From Ignelater luminosus (lineage: Eukaryota; Arthropoda; Insecta; Coleoptera; Elateridae), in NCBI GenBank assembly GCA_011009095.1, contig VTPC01090433.1, forward strand, positions 166,561-230,560: 64,000 nt of DNA. Reading direction: 5' to 3'. The notes under the pieces are model-generated. The model searched no databases and was not told where the DNA came from. It was given only the letters and a program-made list of their open reading frames with translations. Below, in pieces: positions 40,401-55,400 of the stretch (positions are counted from its first letter, which is position 1; the number at the start of each line of letters is the position of its first letter). Position numbers and translations under genes: made by a program.

Positions 40401-43400
40401 TTTATAATTTGTTTCTTTTTAGTTATTTTTCTTAGTAAAAGAAATTAAGACCTTGTAACATAAGTGATTTCAACAGTACTAGGGATCAACCTGTTGACTA
40501 GATCAGTCTAGTTTTTGGTATGTCATCGTCAAAATGTCAGGATCTTGTATCTCAAATTTTACAAAATTCACAAAATTCAGCCAATGTAAGATTGCATAAC
40601 TATTCCTGTTACATTAATTCAAGGTAATATATAAAACAGAAATTTTCTATTTAACCTCAAATTGGATGCAGGTCCCGCAAGACGTAAGAATATACAGCGT
40701 TGCATTTGAGGGTGCCTACAGTTTAACCAAAAGTAAAACTACTTTCGTTATAAAACTGTTTTGTAGAAAAAAATAGAATATGTATACCAAGCATTAGATC
40801 AATCCGATCGCTATTAAAAATGTTTATACATTTCCATTGTATTTCGTATGCTGCATCTTGTTAGATTGCATGTACATATGTATCAGCCATTTTATAATAT
40901 GTACTGCTATTGAGATATAGGTACTAACTACTTCAAACAAAACCAATATACATATGTATTGGCATCAATGGATCCCTGAACAATACTCACTGTCAATGTA
41001 ATATTTCTTAAAGATCACTGGTAATTCTTGAAATAATTCACTATTAAAAGACTATTAGTACTGTAAACATAACAACTACAAACAAACTATAATTTACACA
41101 TTTAGTACGAATCTTTTCAAGCTAATGATAAATAACTGTTTCTAGAATCCTAAACATGTTAAAATCTTTAAAATAAAAACTATTATCACGATGTTAAAAC
41201 AATGAAACAACAAGAAAATTTATAAAGCATGCAATATAAATAAAGAAAAAAGAAAGGTTATACAAAACCAACAAAAACCACGAATCATTACCGAAAAATA
41301 AGTAATCTTGGGGAAATTGACAAACGACAAGCAGGGAGGGTCAGCAGGCACTGTCTCCATTGTCGCGGTTCCCCTCACCTGCGCTTGAAACTGCAGGGGT
41401 TTCCTCAGGAACCTTCACTGGGACACTATTAACACTTGGTGTGGGTATTGTCACAGTCACATCACTTGACACTGCACTTGTACTCACTATAGTACTTGGT
41501 GTAATTGTAGTTGAAACAGTGGCGGAAGTAACAACCGCCGATAGATTAGAAGCAGTTGTCACTACATTTGGAATACGTAAGGGATTAACACTGGTATTTG
41601 GTTTAGGGGTTGGTGGCTTAGGAGTTTGTGGTTTTGGAGTAGACGGTTTTGGTGATACTCTACTTCCAAGTTGACTATTTGGAGGTACTAAACTAGATGA
41701 ATTATTTATAACAGGACCAGAAGGTTGTATCACCGGCGAATGCCTTTGTTGGCTCAAATTCAATCCATATTCAGGCCTAGAAGTCGGTGGATGAAAACCA
41801 GAATGTGGTGAATGCCTTTGTAATGAAGGGCTAGAACGGGGTATAGTTGGATAAGTATGCAGTGAACTTGACAAAGTACTAGGCGGTAACAAAGATGTAG
41901 CAATTGGAGATTGCCTTGTTGCAGTCGTTAAACTAAGAGGAGCAGAATACAAGTCCTTAGGGTGATGCACTTGAGGATGCAACATAGGAAGTACTAGAGG
42001 CTGTGGCGGCATATGTGGACTTGGAACATGTGATGCAACACTTATATGCTGAACTTTTTCTTTCTCACGTTGTAATCGATCCCTTTCTCTTTGTTCACGT
42101 TCTCTCTGCTGTTGCAATTCCCGTTGTTCTTGCAGTTCTCTTTCAATCTGTTCCTCTTTTCTAGCCAGTCGTTGTCTATATTCTTCTTCTAATTTTAATC
42201 TAACAATAAATTAGAGTTTACTATTTTATTTAAAATGACATGCTATACATGTCTTACCTTTCATGCATATATAAAGGCATAGGTGTAGCACCTGGAATCA
42301 TATATGGAATATAAGGTGGCCCCATTGGAGGCCAAGGAGGTCTTAATAAACCCATACGTTCTAAATACAATTGTTCATCTATTAATGATAAAGGAGGATA
42401 TCCATAAGGTGGGTATGCAGTAACATCTAAAGGTACAGGAAGTTGAGGTAATCTAGAAGTATGCAAAATTTTATTTTAAAACAAAGCAAACATATTTTTC
42501 AATTGTATTTACCTATCTTCAGGCCTATAGGGTTGAAACCCACTTCTACTCAGTTCACTAAGAGAACAACCAGGATACCTATCTGAAGGTAGCGCAGCAG
42601 GATGAAGTCTTGAATCTGGAGGCCGAATACTAGATGAACTAGTTCCACCATATAAAGATAAGTCTGGATTTGCTTTTGTTGATTTTTCAGTTGCTGGTGA
42701 TACACCTAACATATTTAAATATGGCATTAAGTAACACTTTTGTCGAGTAGGTATCTGAAGATCTGTTAAAGATTTACACATGACATTTAAATGAATTGAA
42801 TTAATGCTCTTTCTATTTTTAAAATATTTATAAAACAAAATAGGAACAAACCAGGGTCTCTTCTATGAGTATCATTTGCAGATGGTGTTGCTGTACTTGA
42901 GTGTTCACTAGTTTTAGGAACCGACTGTTGAGCTAGATTTCTAAGTGCAGCTGCAAAAAAATGAGAACTCTGCCCTTGGCTAGATGGTTGGCCAGGAGTT
43001 GGAATTGAATGTCCAGTAGTTGGTGGACGATGTTTAGCAACAGTATTTGTTGGAAGGGGAGCTTTTGATGATGTTTGTGGTGCACCTGCAATTTAAAAAA
43101 AAAGAAAAAACTCAGTAAATGCTTCATATTTTTAATAGAAGGTATCACTATAATATCTAAATTGTTTAAAATGTAATAAATGTCAAGAAAGATTCAAAGT
43201 ATGCTTTTATTTATTCATTGTACTTCATCCGACGTCCCAAAAGTTCTAAATTACATTATCATCATCATTTTATAGCATTAAGATATTAAAAGTCGCTATT
43301 ATTCATGATTTAACTTTGCACGAAATTTAATCTACCTCAACTTAGTTTTTGATAAAAACCAAAATAATCATCTTCTGACTATGTTAACAAACAAATCTAG

Positions 43401-46400
43401 TTATTGTCTACATAGAATTTCAGTTCCTAATTGAATAATAGAAACAAATAAATTGCGTTTGAACGTCTGTAATTTCAACCTTGACATGTACCCTTTGATT
43501 CTGACATTCAACCTTGTTATATCATAAAGTAATTGACCCTGCAAAATTGAATTGAACTAGATACGAAAATGAAAACACTTTAATTGTTATAAACATGATC
43601 GAGTACCTAATATAAATTTTAATCATCAATAACAACAGTCTGAAATCTGTCAGATTTAATATTTGAAAAACACCTAACTTTTTTAGATTTTTTTGCTGGA
43701 ATTGATATAGCAGGAGTTTTAGATTTATTGAAAAGTGAAACAAGAAAAACATGAACTATTAATAGAATTATATTTTTTTCTCCTACAAGGTTATCATTTC
43801 TTGTTCTAGCTTCCATTTACTGTATGAATTCAATATGTTCGATAAAATAAAACATTTGCAATATTTTTTGTATCTTTTTGGTTCTGTCATCAATCTTAAG
43901 CATAACATTTCAAAAACATGCTTTTGATAAAAATTAATGTCATGGAGTTGACATTTAAAAAACTCTCCAGCACAGCCTACAATTAAAAAAACTAGCATAA
44001 AAGTGTATTTTTATTTTAAATTCTTTCATGTCCCAGTAATTTCCCAGAAACTTGTTATTACCAATTTGATTTCAATCATACTGTATAGTACTTCTTTCAA
44101 TAATAAGGTTTATGTTAGTAAAGTAAGACCAACTCTGTCTTCTCTACAGCTTTTTATTATACAATATACAAGATGTAGATGTAGGATTGGATAATGCACC
44201 ATACAGATTTAAATGGTAAATTCTTAATGTTCAATTATTTGCTTCCCTAATTTTTTAGAGAAAGAGTGAATAGGTTTTTCATAGAGAAACAAATACTGCA
44301 TCCATAGATATTGTTGCTTTTTGTTTGTGAGTGAGTGACTTGCTGGATTCCGTGGTGGGGGAAAGCATCCTATGCTTTAAACATGATTAATTTTGCCATA
44401 GGCAGATTAACAACAAACAAGTTTTCCTTTTTCTAATATGCTAATTCTATGTTGACATGTTTTTTTAATTTTTTGTATTGTTGTGTTGCCAAGTTTAGAT
44501 GAAAAGATCGTGGAAAACCAAATTTTTTTTAGCATGTTCAACCGATTGTTGCAGAGCGGTCTGAAAGTATATGCATCTTTTTAGCAACATGTACTGAAAA
44601 ATGACATATATTCTCAGAGCACTCTAAAGCAGTTAGTAGAACACACTATTAGATAATATTTTCTATTGGTGCTCAACAACTATGTACTAGTAGAAAGCAT
44701 TCTACTTTTGCACAAAGATTCCTAATAATATCCTTTTCTCTTCCAAAACCTTATCAAGACCTCTCTATTGTTTATATTGCTTTACATCAAAAATTCCACT
44801 TAGTTATCATACCTACCATAAACACGCATGCATAAGATGCTGACTTTGAATTGCAATATCTTGAAAACAAGATACACAAAGTTAATAAAAACTAGTAAAA
44901 AATGCATACTTCATAGAAGAATCAACTGTCTAAATTTTAAAAATTTCTCTTTGTTTTGAAATTACTCACAAAACTCTTTAAATTACATTATGTTAATTTA
45001 GCAAGAAGAAAAAGTGATCGTGAATTTTATAACTCGGTTCAAATCCCCTATTTCTCAAGATGTTAGAACTGTGCACGTGAGTGGTTTTTGATTCACGCTC
45101 ACGAAAAGAAATTCGTTCAGTCCAACCACTCACATAAAAAAAAGTAAATTCCCGTCAAATCCGTTCACGAATCAAAACTTGAAGATTACACATGTTCGAG
45201 TAAATCACGTCGTGAGTAGTAGTGGGTGGTAAAGTAGTTTCCAAATGTCTTGGCACGCGAAATGCGCAAAAAGAGAAAGAGAAAAAGAAAACTGTAAAAA
45301 TCATGCATGTAGGACCGATCGGCTAAAATTCGTCTTCTGCACAATGAAGGTCGCGTGCCACGAGATTTGGAAACCACTCTAATGTCGTGAGTCGTTCTGG
45401 GCGGTCACGTATTGAGTCGTACGTGCCCGCCAAAATCAGGACTCATGCCCAGCTCTAGTTTGCATTCTACATACGTATAAAAAGTAAACGTAGGTCTCAC
45501 GCCGCCTCGTGACTTATACAGGGTGATTCTGAAATAAAGGGTATCCTCTTAAAGGTGGATAGCGGTGTGATAGTACATACATTTGCGATAAAAAAAGGTA
45601 GGTAAAAATTGCATAGTTTCCGAGAAAAAGACTTTTGAAATTTAATCGCTAAGCCAAGCCGGTCCTGCTCTCATACTTTTACTTAAGTAAAAATCGATAG
45701 GGGTTGACTGACCCTCCTTGTCATTGGCAGGTAGCTAGTTACATATGTAAGGGTCGAAACATGTTGTCACAATCGGTCGGTCTTTGACTTTCCTGAGAGT
45801 GACAAGGTGTGAAAAAATTTAAAGTGAGCGAGATGTTTTCCACTCAAGAGTTGGCAGACATAACTTTAATGTATGGAGAATGTCATTATAATGTAGAAGC
45901 GACAAAACGACTGTACTCCGATCGTTTTCCACAATACTGCAAACGATACAACGACTTCGTGATACAGGTAGCACCGTCGCAACATATGAAGGCCGTGGAC
46001 AAGAACGAGCACCACAGTTTCTTCAAGCGGAAGAAGATGTATTAGATATGATTAATGAAGATCCTACAATAAGTACCCGCGGTATCGCACGCGACGTGAA
46101 CGTTTCCCAAGCAACAGCGCATCGGATATTAAAGTCGTACTTATTACATCCCTATCACGTACAACGGGTTCAGCATTTAACTGAAAATGACTTTGCACCG
46201 AGACGAACATTTTGTGAGTGGTTTCAACAAAAAAACAATGCAGCAACAGGAATTTGTAGAGAAAGTACTGTTTACGGATGAGTGTTGTTTTACGCGAGAC
46301 GGTATCTTAAATTTTCATAACGTACATTATTGGAATGACGCTAATCCTCACCTGATTAGGGAAAATAAATTTCAATGGCGGTTTTCTATTAATGTGTGGT

Positions 46401-49400
46401 GTGGAATTTTATGAGACACATTGTTTGGACCATTTATTTTACCACAGCGGTTAAACGGAGACACGTATCTGGAATTTCTAGAAAACAGGTTGCCAGATAT
46501 GTTGGATGATACACCTCTAGAAACTCGTAGGCATATTTATTACATGCATGATGGAGCCCCTCCGCATACTAGCGTACGTGTGCAGGGCTATTTGAACGAA
46601 ATGTTTCCCCATCGGTGGATTGGTCGCAATGGTCCCGTACGCTGGCCTGCTCGTAGCCCTGACATAAATCCTCTGGACTACTTCTTGTGGGGTCACATGA
46701 AGTCTGTTGTATATCGCACGGAAGTCGAAAACGCGGAAGACCTTCAACAACGTATTTTAGCAGCAGCCGCAGAAATTCGCAATACAGCTGGAATATTTAC
46801 TCGTGTGCGTAACAGTTTTCACCGACGCATAGAGGCTTGTCTTCAGGTCGACGGTGGTCATTTTCAAAGAAAATAGGCATCTCTGGCAAATTTTCATTCT
46901 TGCACTACAATGGTTTTACAACAACCGTAAATCTCCTTAACTTTCACTTTTTACTCCGAAGGCGAGAATACAAAGAACACTTTCCTTTTTCTAGCCAGAG
47001 ACGGCTTCAGTATTTAATATTTCGGAAAATTGTGAAAATTATCAACTTTCACGGAGCCACTTCGTTTCTTCATTTTTTGTCTTCTTTTAGCCTCACTTAT
47101 CACCTATTAAAAGGATACCCTTTATTTCAGAATCACCCTGTATACGTGACCTGCTAAAATTACGACTTGTGCCCAGTTTTACAAGAATCATCCATGTGCA
47201 AAGGAGAAATTTGTATGTGTCAAGAGATCTAGAATTGTTTTCAAAAAGAAAGAAGAAACTTCAATGCCTACTATTTTCACTAAGCAACAATTAACTTTTT
47301 AAATTTTATTTCATTGCAAATCATTTTTGTCTTGCAATGTTTTAATGTAGTTGTTGGGCTTTATTCCAAATTACGTTGAAATAAACCATCTTTTTAAGTT
47401 CAAGTTCAAATTTTGGATATCTTGCTAAAAATTTCTGCATATACAGTCTGTTCCACTGGAAAGAGCCCGAGCTGTAGCACCTTTATGAAAATACGCCCAT
47501 CAAACTATATTATATATTTTTAAACGGGGCAATAAGCTCTACCAGTTGCCTCGGAAAAATAATTTTTAACTTTTATACTGTAAAAGTGATGGCGTCACAA
47601 GATATTTTGTAAATTTCAACCCAAATATTTTTTCCCACTATCTGATAGGTATTCTATCTAAACTTTCATAGCTTACATAGGTAAATCTCGGGAGTAAAAT
47701 GTAAAAACCGTTTAAAACAAGATAGGCGCTGTTTAAACAAGAACAGCAATAAAATGTAGATTGGGTACATAAAAATAATGTTATAACTAGACAAAACAAA
47801 ATAAAATAAACAAAGCAAACGAAAAAAACAAGGAAAATAAACAAAAAGTAACGAAAATAATGTGGGAAATACATAAGATTTTAATCCAACAGGAACAGTT
47901 GTAGTAGGTTTTATAAAAATAAAATTCAGATCCTTTCCTGACGTTAAATACATAATTTTCGTCTTCTGGTTATACTGACAAGTGACAACTATCTTTGCTG
48001 CTTTCTACAACACACTGTGTAATATATATGTTAAATATCGTACTTAATCTCAAGAAATTTTTTAATTTTGTTCGGAAATTTCCCTATGTAAGGATACAGA
48101 AGTTTAGTATTGTTGAAGAGTTGATTTGCTGGTTCTGTGTAGTGACAATTGAAGGTTAAACAATTTAGAACTTGGAAATTCAAGTGTCACCGTTGAATAT
48201 AGAGCTTTTTTTCTTTGACTTTTTAGCTAGTTTCTGGTTTATAAATAGTTAATAATAATAATGTGTTGCACTTATTAATAAACAAATTTTATGTTTGAAA
48301 AATCCTAACCTGTTTATTTAATTATCTTTTTTGGCGCTAGTGACAAATCCGGTGCCTAACTTTATGCATATTTGGAATAAAAGTTGAATTTATAGATAAC
48401 AGTCAAACATTCTTTTTTAAAAATGACATTAACAGTGCGAATGTAAAGTGAATGTATAAAAGATCAGTGTTTCTCAAATTTTTTGTGATTTGCAGAATAT
48501 TTTTACTCTTACTGTACTTTCTATTTCAGTTGATGGATAGTCTTTATTCTACCTGCATGTTACTACATTTAATGGATGGGCTAGACAGACTACATGCAAT
48601 ATCTCACTAATTACATTAACTACACACAAATTAAAGTTGTCCCTTTGTCAGCCAATACTTAACTAGTAATGTAATTTGACGGGCAGATATGAACATACTC
48701 TATAACTGTAGGTATTTTAATGATGCCAAACTAATCTGGTTAAACTTCAAGAAAATCAGTTCATTCCATTTTTGGAAACATTTAAGATTTCTGAGTCACT
48801 GTAATGTATGCTGTGTAATTAAGAATTTAACTCTTTTTATCTTTCATAAACATGCACCAAAAGATCTCTTTTATGTTTTGCTAAAATAAGTAACTTTTAT
48901 AAAGCATATAAAAAAAAGGATAACAGCCATCTAACAAGGCATTTCATTAAAGTTCTAAAAGACTCTATTCATCTAACAAAATAATGATCAACAGTCTAGA
49001 TAACTTTTTTCCCTTAATTATTGAACTGAATCTTTATTTATGTATTAAAGTACATATAAAATATCGGAAAACCATTTAGGTTTAAATTTTTAATTGCAAC
49101 ATCAGTTATTTTTGTATCTTGATTGTTTTCATAAAGAAATGCATATGGATATTATTAGATTTATTCCTATCTAAAGAAGAAAGGTCATTTCGTGCCAATT
49201 AAAACTTTCCTATTTGAAGACTATATACTATAATACATTCATAAAAATCAAATTATCTCAATTACTTTTGCAAATCGCTTGTAGTTAAACGCAAGGTTAT
49301 TAGAATAAAAAGTTTTCCATTTTCTTAAGGCTAGTTTCCACTGTCCTGACAAAAGCACACAGTAATTTCATGTTAAATGAACCACCTAAAAAATTTGGTT

Positions 49401-52400
49401 TCAACTAAACCCAGGTGTGATTTGCTATACAGGGTGTCCCCAGATTGACTTAACAATAGGTGTAAAAGACAAAAAAATTTTGAGTTGAAATCTGAGCCTG
49501 TGGGGATCAGCCCTGCTTGATTAGAAACTAATTTGTGCCATATTTTTATTTTTGAAAAATCAAGTAGGCTTTGATAGGTATCAAAAACTTATTTTCGGTG
49601 TAAGTAAAGTACTTTTTCCGTGAGACATATCGAAAAATCTTATAAGCAAAAGTTGTTCAGAATGTAAATTTATGCTCAAATACCAAATTTGAAAACAATC
49701 GACACAATTTTGTTTTTCTCTATGTAACTGCCACTACTTTAAAGTTCGTCTTGAAAAACGTTCAGGCACGTGGCAGTTACATAGAGTAAACTTTCCTGCA
49801 ATCTGTAATTAATAGTACCAATAAAATTTATTTTTTTCAATTCACTGTTTTTCAAAATTCAAAAATCAAGGGAAAAATCAAATTGTGCCAATTGTTTTCA
49901 AATTTGGTATGTAGGCATAAATTCGCATTCTGAACAACTTTTGCTTATCAAATCTTTTGATATGTATTACGTAAAAGGTACTTTACCTACACCGAAAATA
50001 AGTTTTTGATACCTATCAAAGCCTGCTTGATTTTTCAAAAATAAAAATATTGCGCAAGTTAGTTTCTAACCAAGCAGAGGTGATCCCCACAGGCTCAAAT
50101 CTCAACTCGAAGATTTTTTGTCTTTCACACCTCTTGTTAGGTCGATCTGGTGATACCCTTATAAGAACTCATTTTATTTTCAGAAAGCATTACTGTTCTT
50201 GAAATATAGTCTGTCAAAAATTATTATGGCCCTCATATGAAAGCAGTAATAGTTAACTTACAAGGGAGGTAATAGAAAAGATGCTTTTATCAAATAGAAC
50301 AAGTTAGTATTATTTTTCTATAGAAATTAATTACTAAAACCGAATTATTTGGAAGTGATATGTGATTAAGTTTTAATAAAACCAAAAAAAAGTTTTCTAC
50401 TACTGCCTTCAAATGTGAGCCGTAGGTGTGTGTGTTGCTCCCATAGTAACAACCAATAGTATCTAAGAAACAATTATGACAGACATAATATAGCAACATA
50501 TTGATTGGTTTGATTCAAAATAGTCTTCTTTTAAACTAAAGTCGGTAGTAGGAAAAATGATGAATGCATCTTGGTCCATAAGTGTGCTTTGCAGTCTCAA
50601 GTGATCTTCTTTCTTGGTACATAATCTTTATTTCCTTTGTACATAAATAACTATTATTCTTTTTTTTAAATCATTGCTTTTCGCCATTGTTACATCATCT
50701 CACTGAAAGGCAAGGTTTGACAAATCACTTTCAATTTTTGCACAATAAAGCGGTATTTTTTATTTAGTCAATTGATTCAGAAAAAAATCCTGCATATGGT
50801 ATCTTATTCCATAGTTTGATAAATATTATAATTAAGTCTAATAATTAAATTTTATATTTCGACATTCTACCTCAATTGGATCTTTATAAGCCTGGGTATT
50901 GACAGAAGTCATGCTTATAGTGTTAATTTCTTAAGATACCAGAAGTTTAACAGTAGACGGATTACTTGTTCTGTGAGAGGTAAAGATGTATGGGTTGTAA
51001 ACGTTTGTGAAAAGACATTTTTACATTCAGTATTCTAATAGCTTCTGTCAATCACTCCAGGCTCATAAAGATCCGATTGAGGTAAAATGTCCTAATATTA
51101 AATTTAATTATTAAACTTAATTATATGATTTATCAGACTATGAAATATGATACCATATGAAAGATTTTTTTCTTAATCAATTGATTAAAGGAAAAATAAC
51201 ACTTTATTGTACAAAAATCAAAAGTGATTTGTGCAGGAGCCGCATACGTACCTATAAAAACTTTTTGATTCTACCTCCCGATCATTCATATACATTCTAT
51301 AAATTTCATTTTTCTATCTTTCAAAATAAGTCTGATTATAAGGGTGAACACGTAACTTGGGACACCCTGTATTCAGTTGTTATATACCGTAGTCATTGCT
51401 AAACACTATAATAAAATAATAAATATATCAAGTTTAGGATATTTTCTAAAATGTTTTGAAGAATGCGGTGACGCATTTACATATTTATTGCACTTCTACG
51501 AATATCGTAATCAGACTGACGATAAGCTTCAATTATACTTTTTGTGGCAATTAAAGATTACTTACGTAAAGCCGCAAATTATTATGTATAATCAAAGTTT
51601 ACTTTCGTCGTCAATGGGTAACCCGCTTTAGAATTTTCTTCATTTTAAAAATTATAAAGCGAAAAAAAACTAAAATTAATTTTAAAAAACCTTTTAGAAT
51701 ACATAATTTGGAATTTTTTTGTCCTATTTACATCGAGTAAATAAAAAAAATTAACGAATTTAAGAGTATTTTTAACACTGATGACGCTCTTCATACACGC
51801 AGTCTCACCGTGTACATTAAAAAAATCATTTTTTATGACAAATAATCGATAAAAAACAAAAAAGAAAATACTAAATAAAAGACTTCATTTTTGTCGGAAT
51901 TTCAGCAATAATAACATTATATGATTCCAATGGGTCATGGGTTGCAAAGGAGCACTGCCGTTGACCGCAACAACCTGCGACCCACGGCCAAGTTGATCCT
52001 GGCTTCACCTCTAACCCTTGCCTCTCTAACCTAGGACCTCAAACATATTTATTGTAGTAGGTTTGTGCTCTTGTCGATAAACCGCAACACCGGCGAATAA
52101 AACGGAAACTACCACAGCAACGTAATAGGTTCAAATTAACAATTAATGCAATAATAAAATGACGTGCGTGCAAGCCCTCTTTCTCCTTTATTCAATTACT
52201 GGTTCGATTGAACGGAAAATCAAAAAAGTAATAATGATTTTGGTAGGGTTGCATCACTTCCATATTTCCATAAAATTTCATGCTTTAATAACGAGAAAAA
52301 CGTTAAATTTTCATTTTTCCAAGAAACAAAAACACGAGAGCGCTTTAAATTTTGCCATAAAAACTGCACGTTACGACCATTCCAAAAGCAAATAAAAATA

Positions 52401-55400
52401 AAAGCCCTTCTAAAATAGTCAAAGACCATATTGAAGGGGAACAACTTGGCAGGAAATCGCTTAGAAGCTGGAAAGGAAATGCGAATCGTAAACCACGTGG
52501 AGAAACCACAACGCACAAGCTGACGGCAAGACTTGCTGTTAAATTGCTGATCCCAAAATGTAATACCGAACTTCCCAAGAACGTACTCACTTTCATCCCT
52601 ATTGGGTTTAGTTTTATTCAGGGATTTACTTGTATTTTTTACGTTAGTTTAATAAAATTCCCTTAATAAAATGCACACTGAACTGTCGAAATCGATTTTG
52701 AACAGCATGTTTAGGAAAATACACAATCGAAAGAAAAGTAAATCGGGAAATTTGAATTTCCTTGTTATCCTTCATAGCTGCTTAATTACTCTTGTTATTA
52801 TTATTTTCGTTTATAAATTCCAACATACATCAAAAGCTTGAAAAAGCGGTCAATAATTTTTACCTGTTTTAATACCCGTTACGAAATTAGATTTTTAAAC
52901 AAAGGCAAAGTTACGAGGTTTACTAATTAGAATGACGATATGCTGCACGGAAAATTCGGACTCATTTGTTCTAACTGTGCTAACTTTTACTTAGGGATTT
53001 AATTAAAATTTAATCAGGCTTGTTTTTCGCCTAATGAAAAATACAAATTTCCTAGTTTAAGAAGGAAAAATGAGAGTATTAAAACAGCCTGTAAAAAAGA
53101 GTAAATGAATAACTTCTTTAAACGTTACGCTAATAAAAAGGGTCATTAATTGATGTAAATTAATTAATCTTTTAGGTATTAGACACGGTATATTAGCAAA
53201 GGTTTTCAGACTTAAATCACAGATCGCAGTGAAAAAAAAAGGAAGTGAGATAAATACGAGTTAAAACGAAAGAAAAAATCTTTTCATGGATTCATTAGAT
53301 TAGAAAAATTAAAACTTTCATTAAGTTGATTGTTTTAAGAATGCTGTAGCAGTAAGCAGTAGTGCGTTTGTGTGCCCCAAATAGTTGTGACCAAATTAAC
53401 AAGATTTCGTTAGAAAAAACAACTGAAAACAAGAAAACCCTTGCTTTGATCGATGCTTTCTAAGAACTCACCAATAATAATTTACGAGGATGGGATGATA
53501 CTTACTTAGCCCAACAATGAAACAGTTTTTTTTTTTTGGTTTCAAGATCATTTTTATCTGCATTTATCTGCAAGGTCAATGCATTTTGATCCCATCACGG
53601 AAGGCATTTTCCTCAAGACCTGCAAAATAGGCGTCGACAGCGGTCTTGACTTCTACATCTGATGAAATTTTTTTCCACCGAGAAAAACTTTTAGGTTAGG
53701 GAATAAATGGAAGTCAAAGGGAGCCAAATCAGGAGAATACGATGCGTACGGAAGTAAATAATACTTTAATTCCTTGATTTTGGCCATTGCAGTTACATCA
53801 GTGTGAGTACGTGCATTATCCTGATGAAAAATAATTTTTCTTACGAGCTAATCCCGGTCTTTTTTCACGAATATTCTGATGAAATCGGTCTAAAAGATTC
53901 GCATAGTATTCCCCATTTATCGTTTGTTCCTTCGGAAGATAGTCGATCATCAGTATCCCTTTTGCATCCCAGAAAACTGAAGCCATTACCTTACCAGCTA
54001 ATTTAATAATAGCCATGGCCTTCTTTGGAACCGAACAACCAGATTCAGTCCACTGCTTCGACTGTAATTTTGTTTCAGGGGTATAGTGATGGACCCAGGT
54101 TTCGTCGGTGGTGACAAACCGACGGATTTCTCTTAAAACGGTTCAAACACTCTTGTGACATTTGCACACAAAGTCGTTTTTGATCCACTGTAAGTAAACG
54201 CGGCATCCATCTTGCGGAGAGATTTTTCATACATAATTCCTTACTTAAAATATTTAACACTTGCTGTTTTGAAATGCCGAGAGCATTAGCTATTTCCGAC
54301 AATTTTGGTCGTCTGTTCTGCAAAACCATATCATGAACTTTTGTAACCATTTCTGATGTTGAGAAGCTTCTTGGTCGTCCAGAGCGGTGTTCATCTTGAA
54401 TGCTTGTACGCGATTAAATTCAGCCACCCAGTTCTTAACATAGCATAGGATGGAGCATTTTCATCCAATACATTTTGCATTTTTCAAAGATTTCTGCACC
54501 TTTCAGTCCTTTGATATGCAAAACTTTAATGACAGAACGATGTTCAAAATTTCGAGGGGGGAGGTTTGAAACCCAAAACTCCCCTCTAGCTACGGCCTTG
54601 ACTGACAACAAACGATTTGACAGAGATTTTATATTATTTGTGTAAACAAATGAAGGCTGTAAGTTTTTGCAATGATATACAGGGTGATTCTGAAATAAAG
54701 GGTATCCTTTTAATAGGTGATAAGTGAGGCTAAAAGAAAACAAAAAATGAAGAAACCAAGTGGCTCAGTGAAAATTGAGAATTTTCACAATTTTCCGAAA
54801 TATTAAATACTGAAGCCGCCTCTGGTTAGAAAAAGGAAAGTGTTCTTTGTATTCTCGCCTTCGGAGTAAAAAGTGAAAGTTAAGGAGATTTACGGTTGTT
54901 GTAAAACCATTGTAGTGCAAGAATGAAAATTTGCCAGACATGCCTATTTTCTTTGAACTGACGCAGGTGTAGTAGCACAACGAACAATAAATGCCATCAT
55001 AAGCTACCCCCTGAACATTTTCAACTTTCCCTTCTTAAATCTGAAGTTGAGGAGATCAAAGAAATTGTGATATGTTTAACAGGCAGGGTTGTTGAAATGT
55101 ATTAAGACAGTAAAAAGATAATAGCATAATTTATGTCACGAGCAATTAGACTCCAGTCTCGCAAGCAACATTTTAATCCCTTATTATTATTTAGTCATTT
55201 GAACAGAAAACATTATGGAAGATACTACAAATTATCGCTTCTGTATTTAACTCAATTCCATAAAATCAACCAATTTTTATTTATGTAGCATAATACTTAT
55301 TGAAGTTTTTGGTTCTTCGGAATTTTACAGATCAAAAAGTAAATGTTATAAACGTGTCCATAGGTTATTTATGGCATTGTAGAAACCAGAAAAACTATTA

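Noticed and set aside
41360..41674. 104-aa plus-strand ORF over GSE1 exon 5
   Set aside because: Antisense shadow of the Pro/Ser/Thr-rich coding sequence.
41341..42117. Independent short protein ending at the TGA at 41341
   Set aside because: The frame crosses a consensus splice donor (GCAG/GTGAGG at 41379/41378) that joins in phase to exon 6 of GSE1; the stop is best read as intronic.
41341..43100. Atrophin/RERE-like gene (Pro-rich plus RE-rich helix)
   Set aside because: The FAAALRNLA motif upstream and the FLQLFDLTT and coiled-coil exons downstream fit GSE1 much better than atrophin.
52159..52596. Overlapping ORFs on both strands
   Set aside because: No recognisable motif; both-strand openness suggests composition rather than coding.
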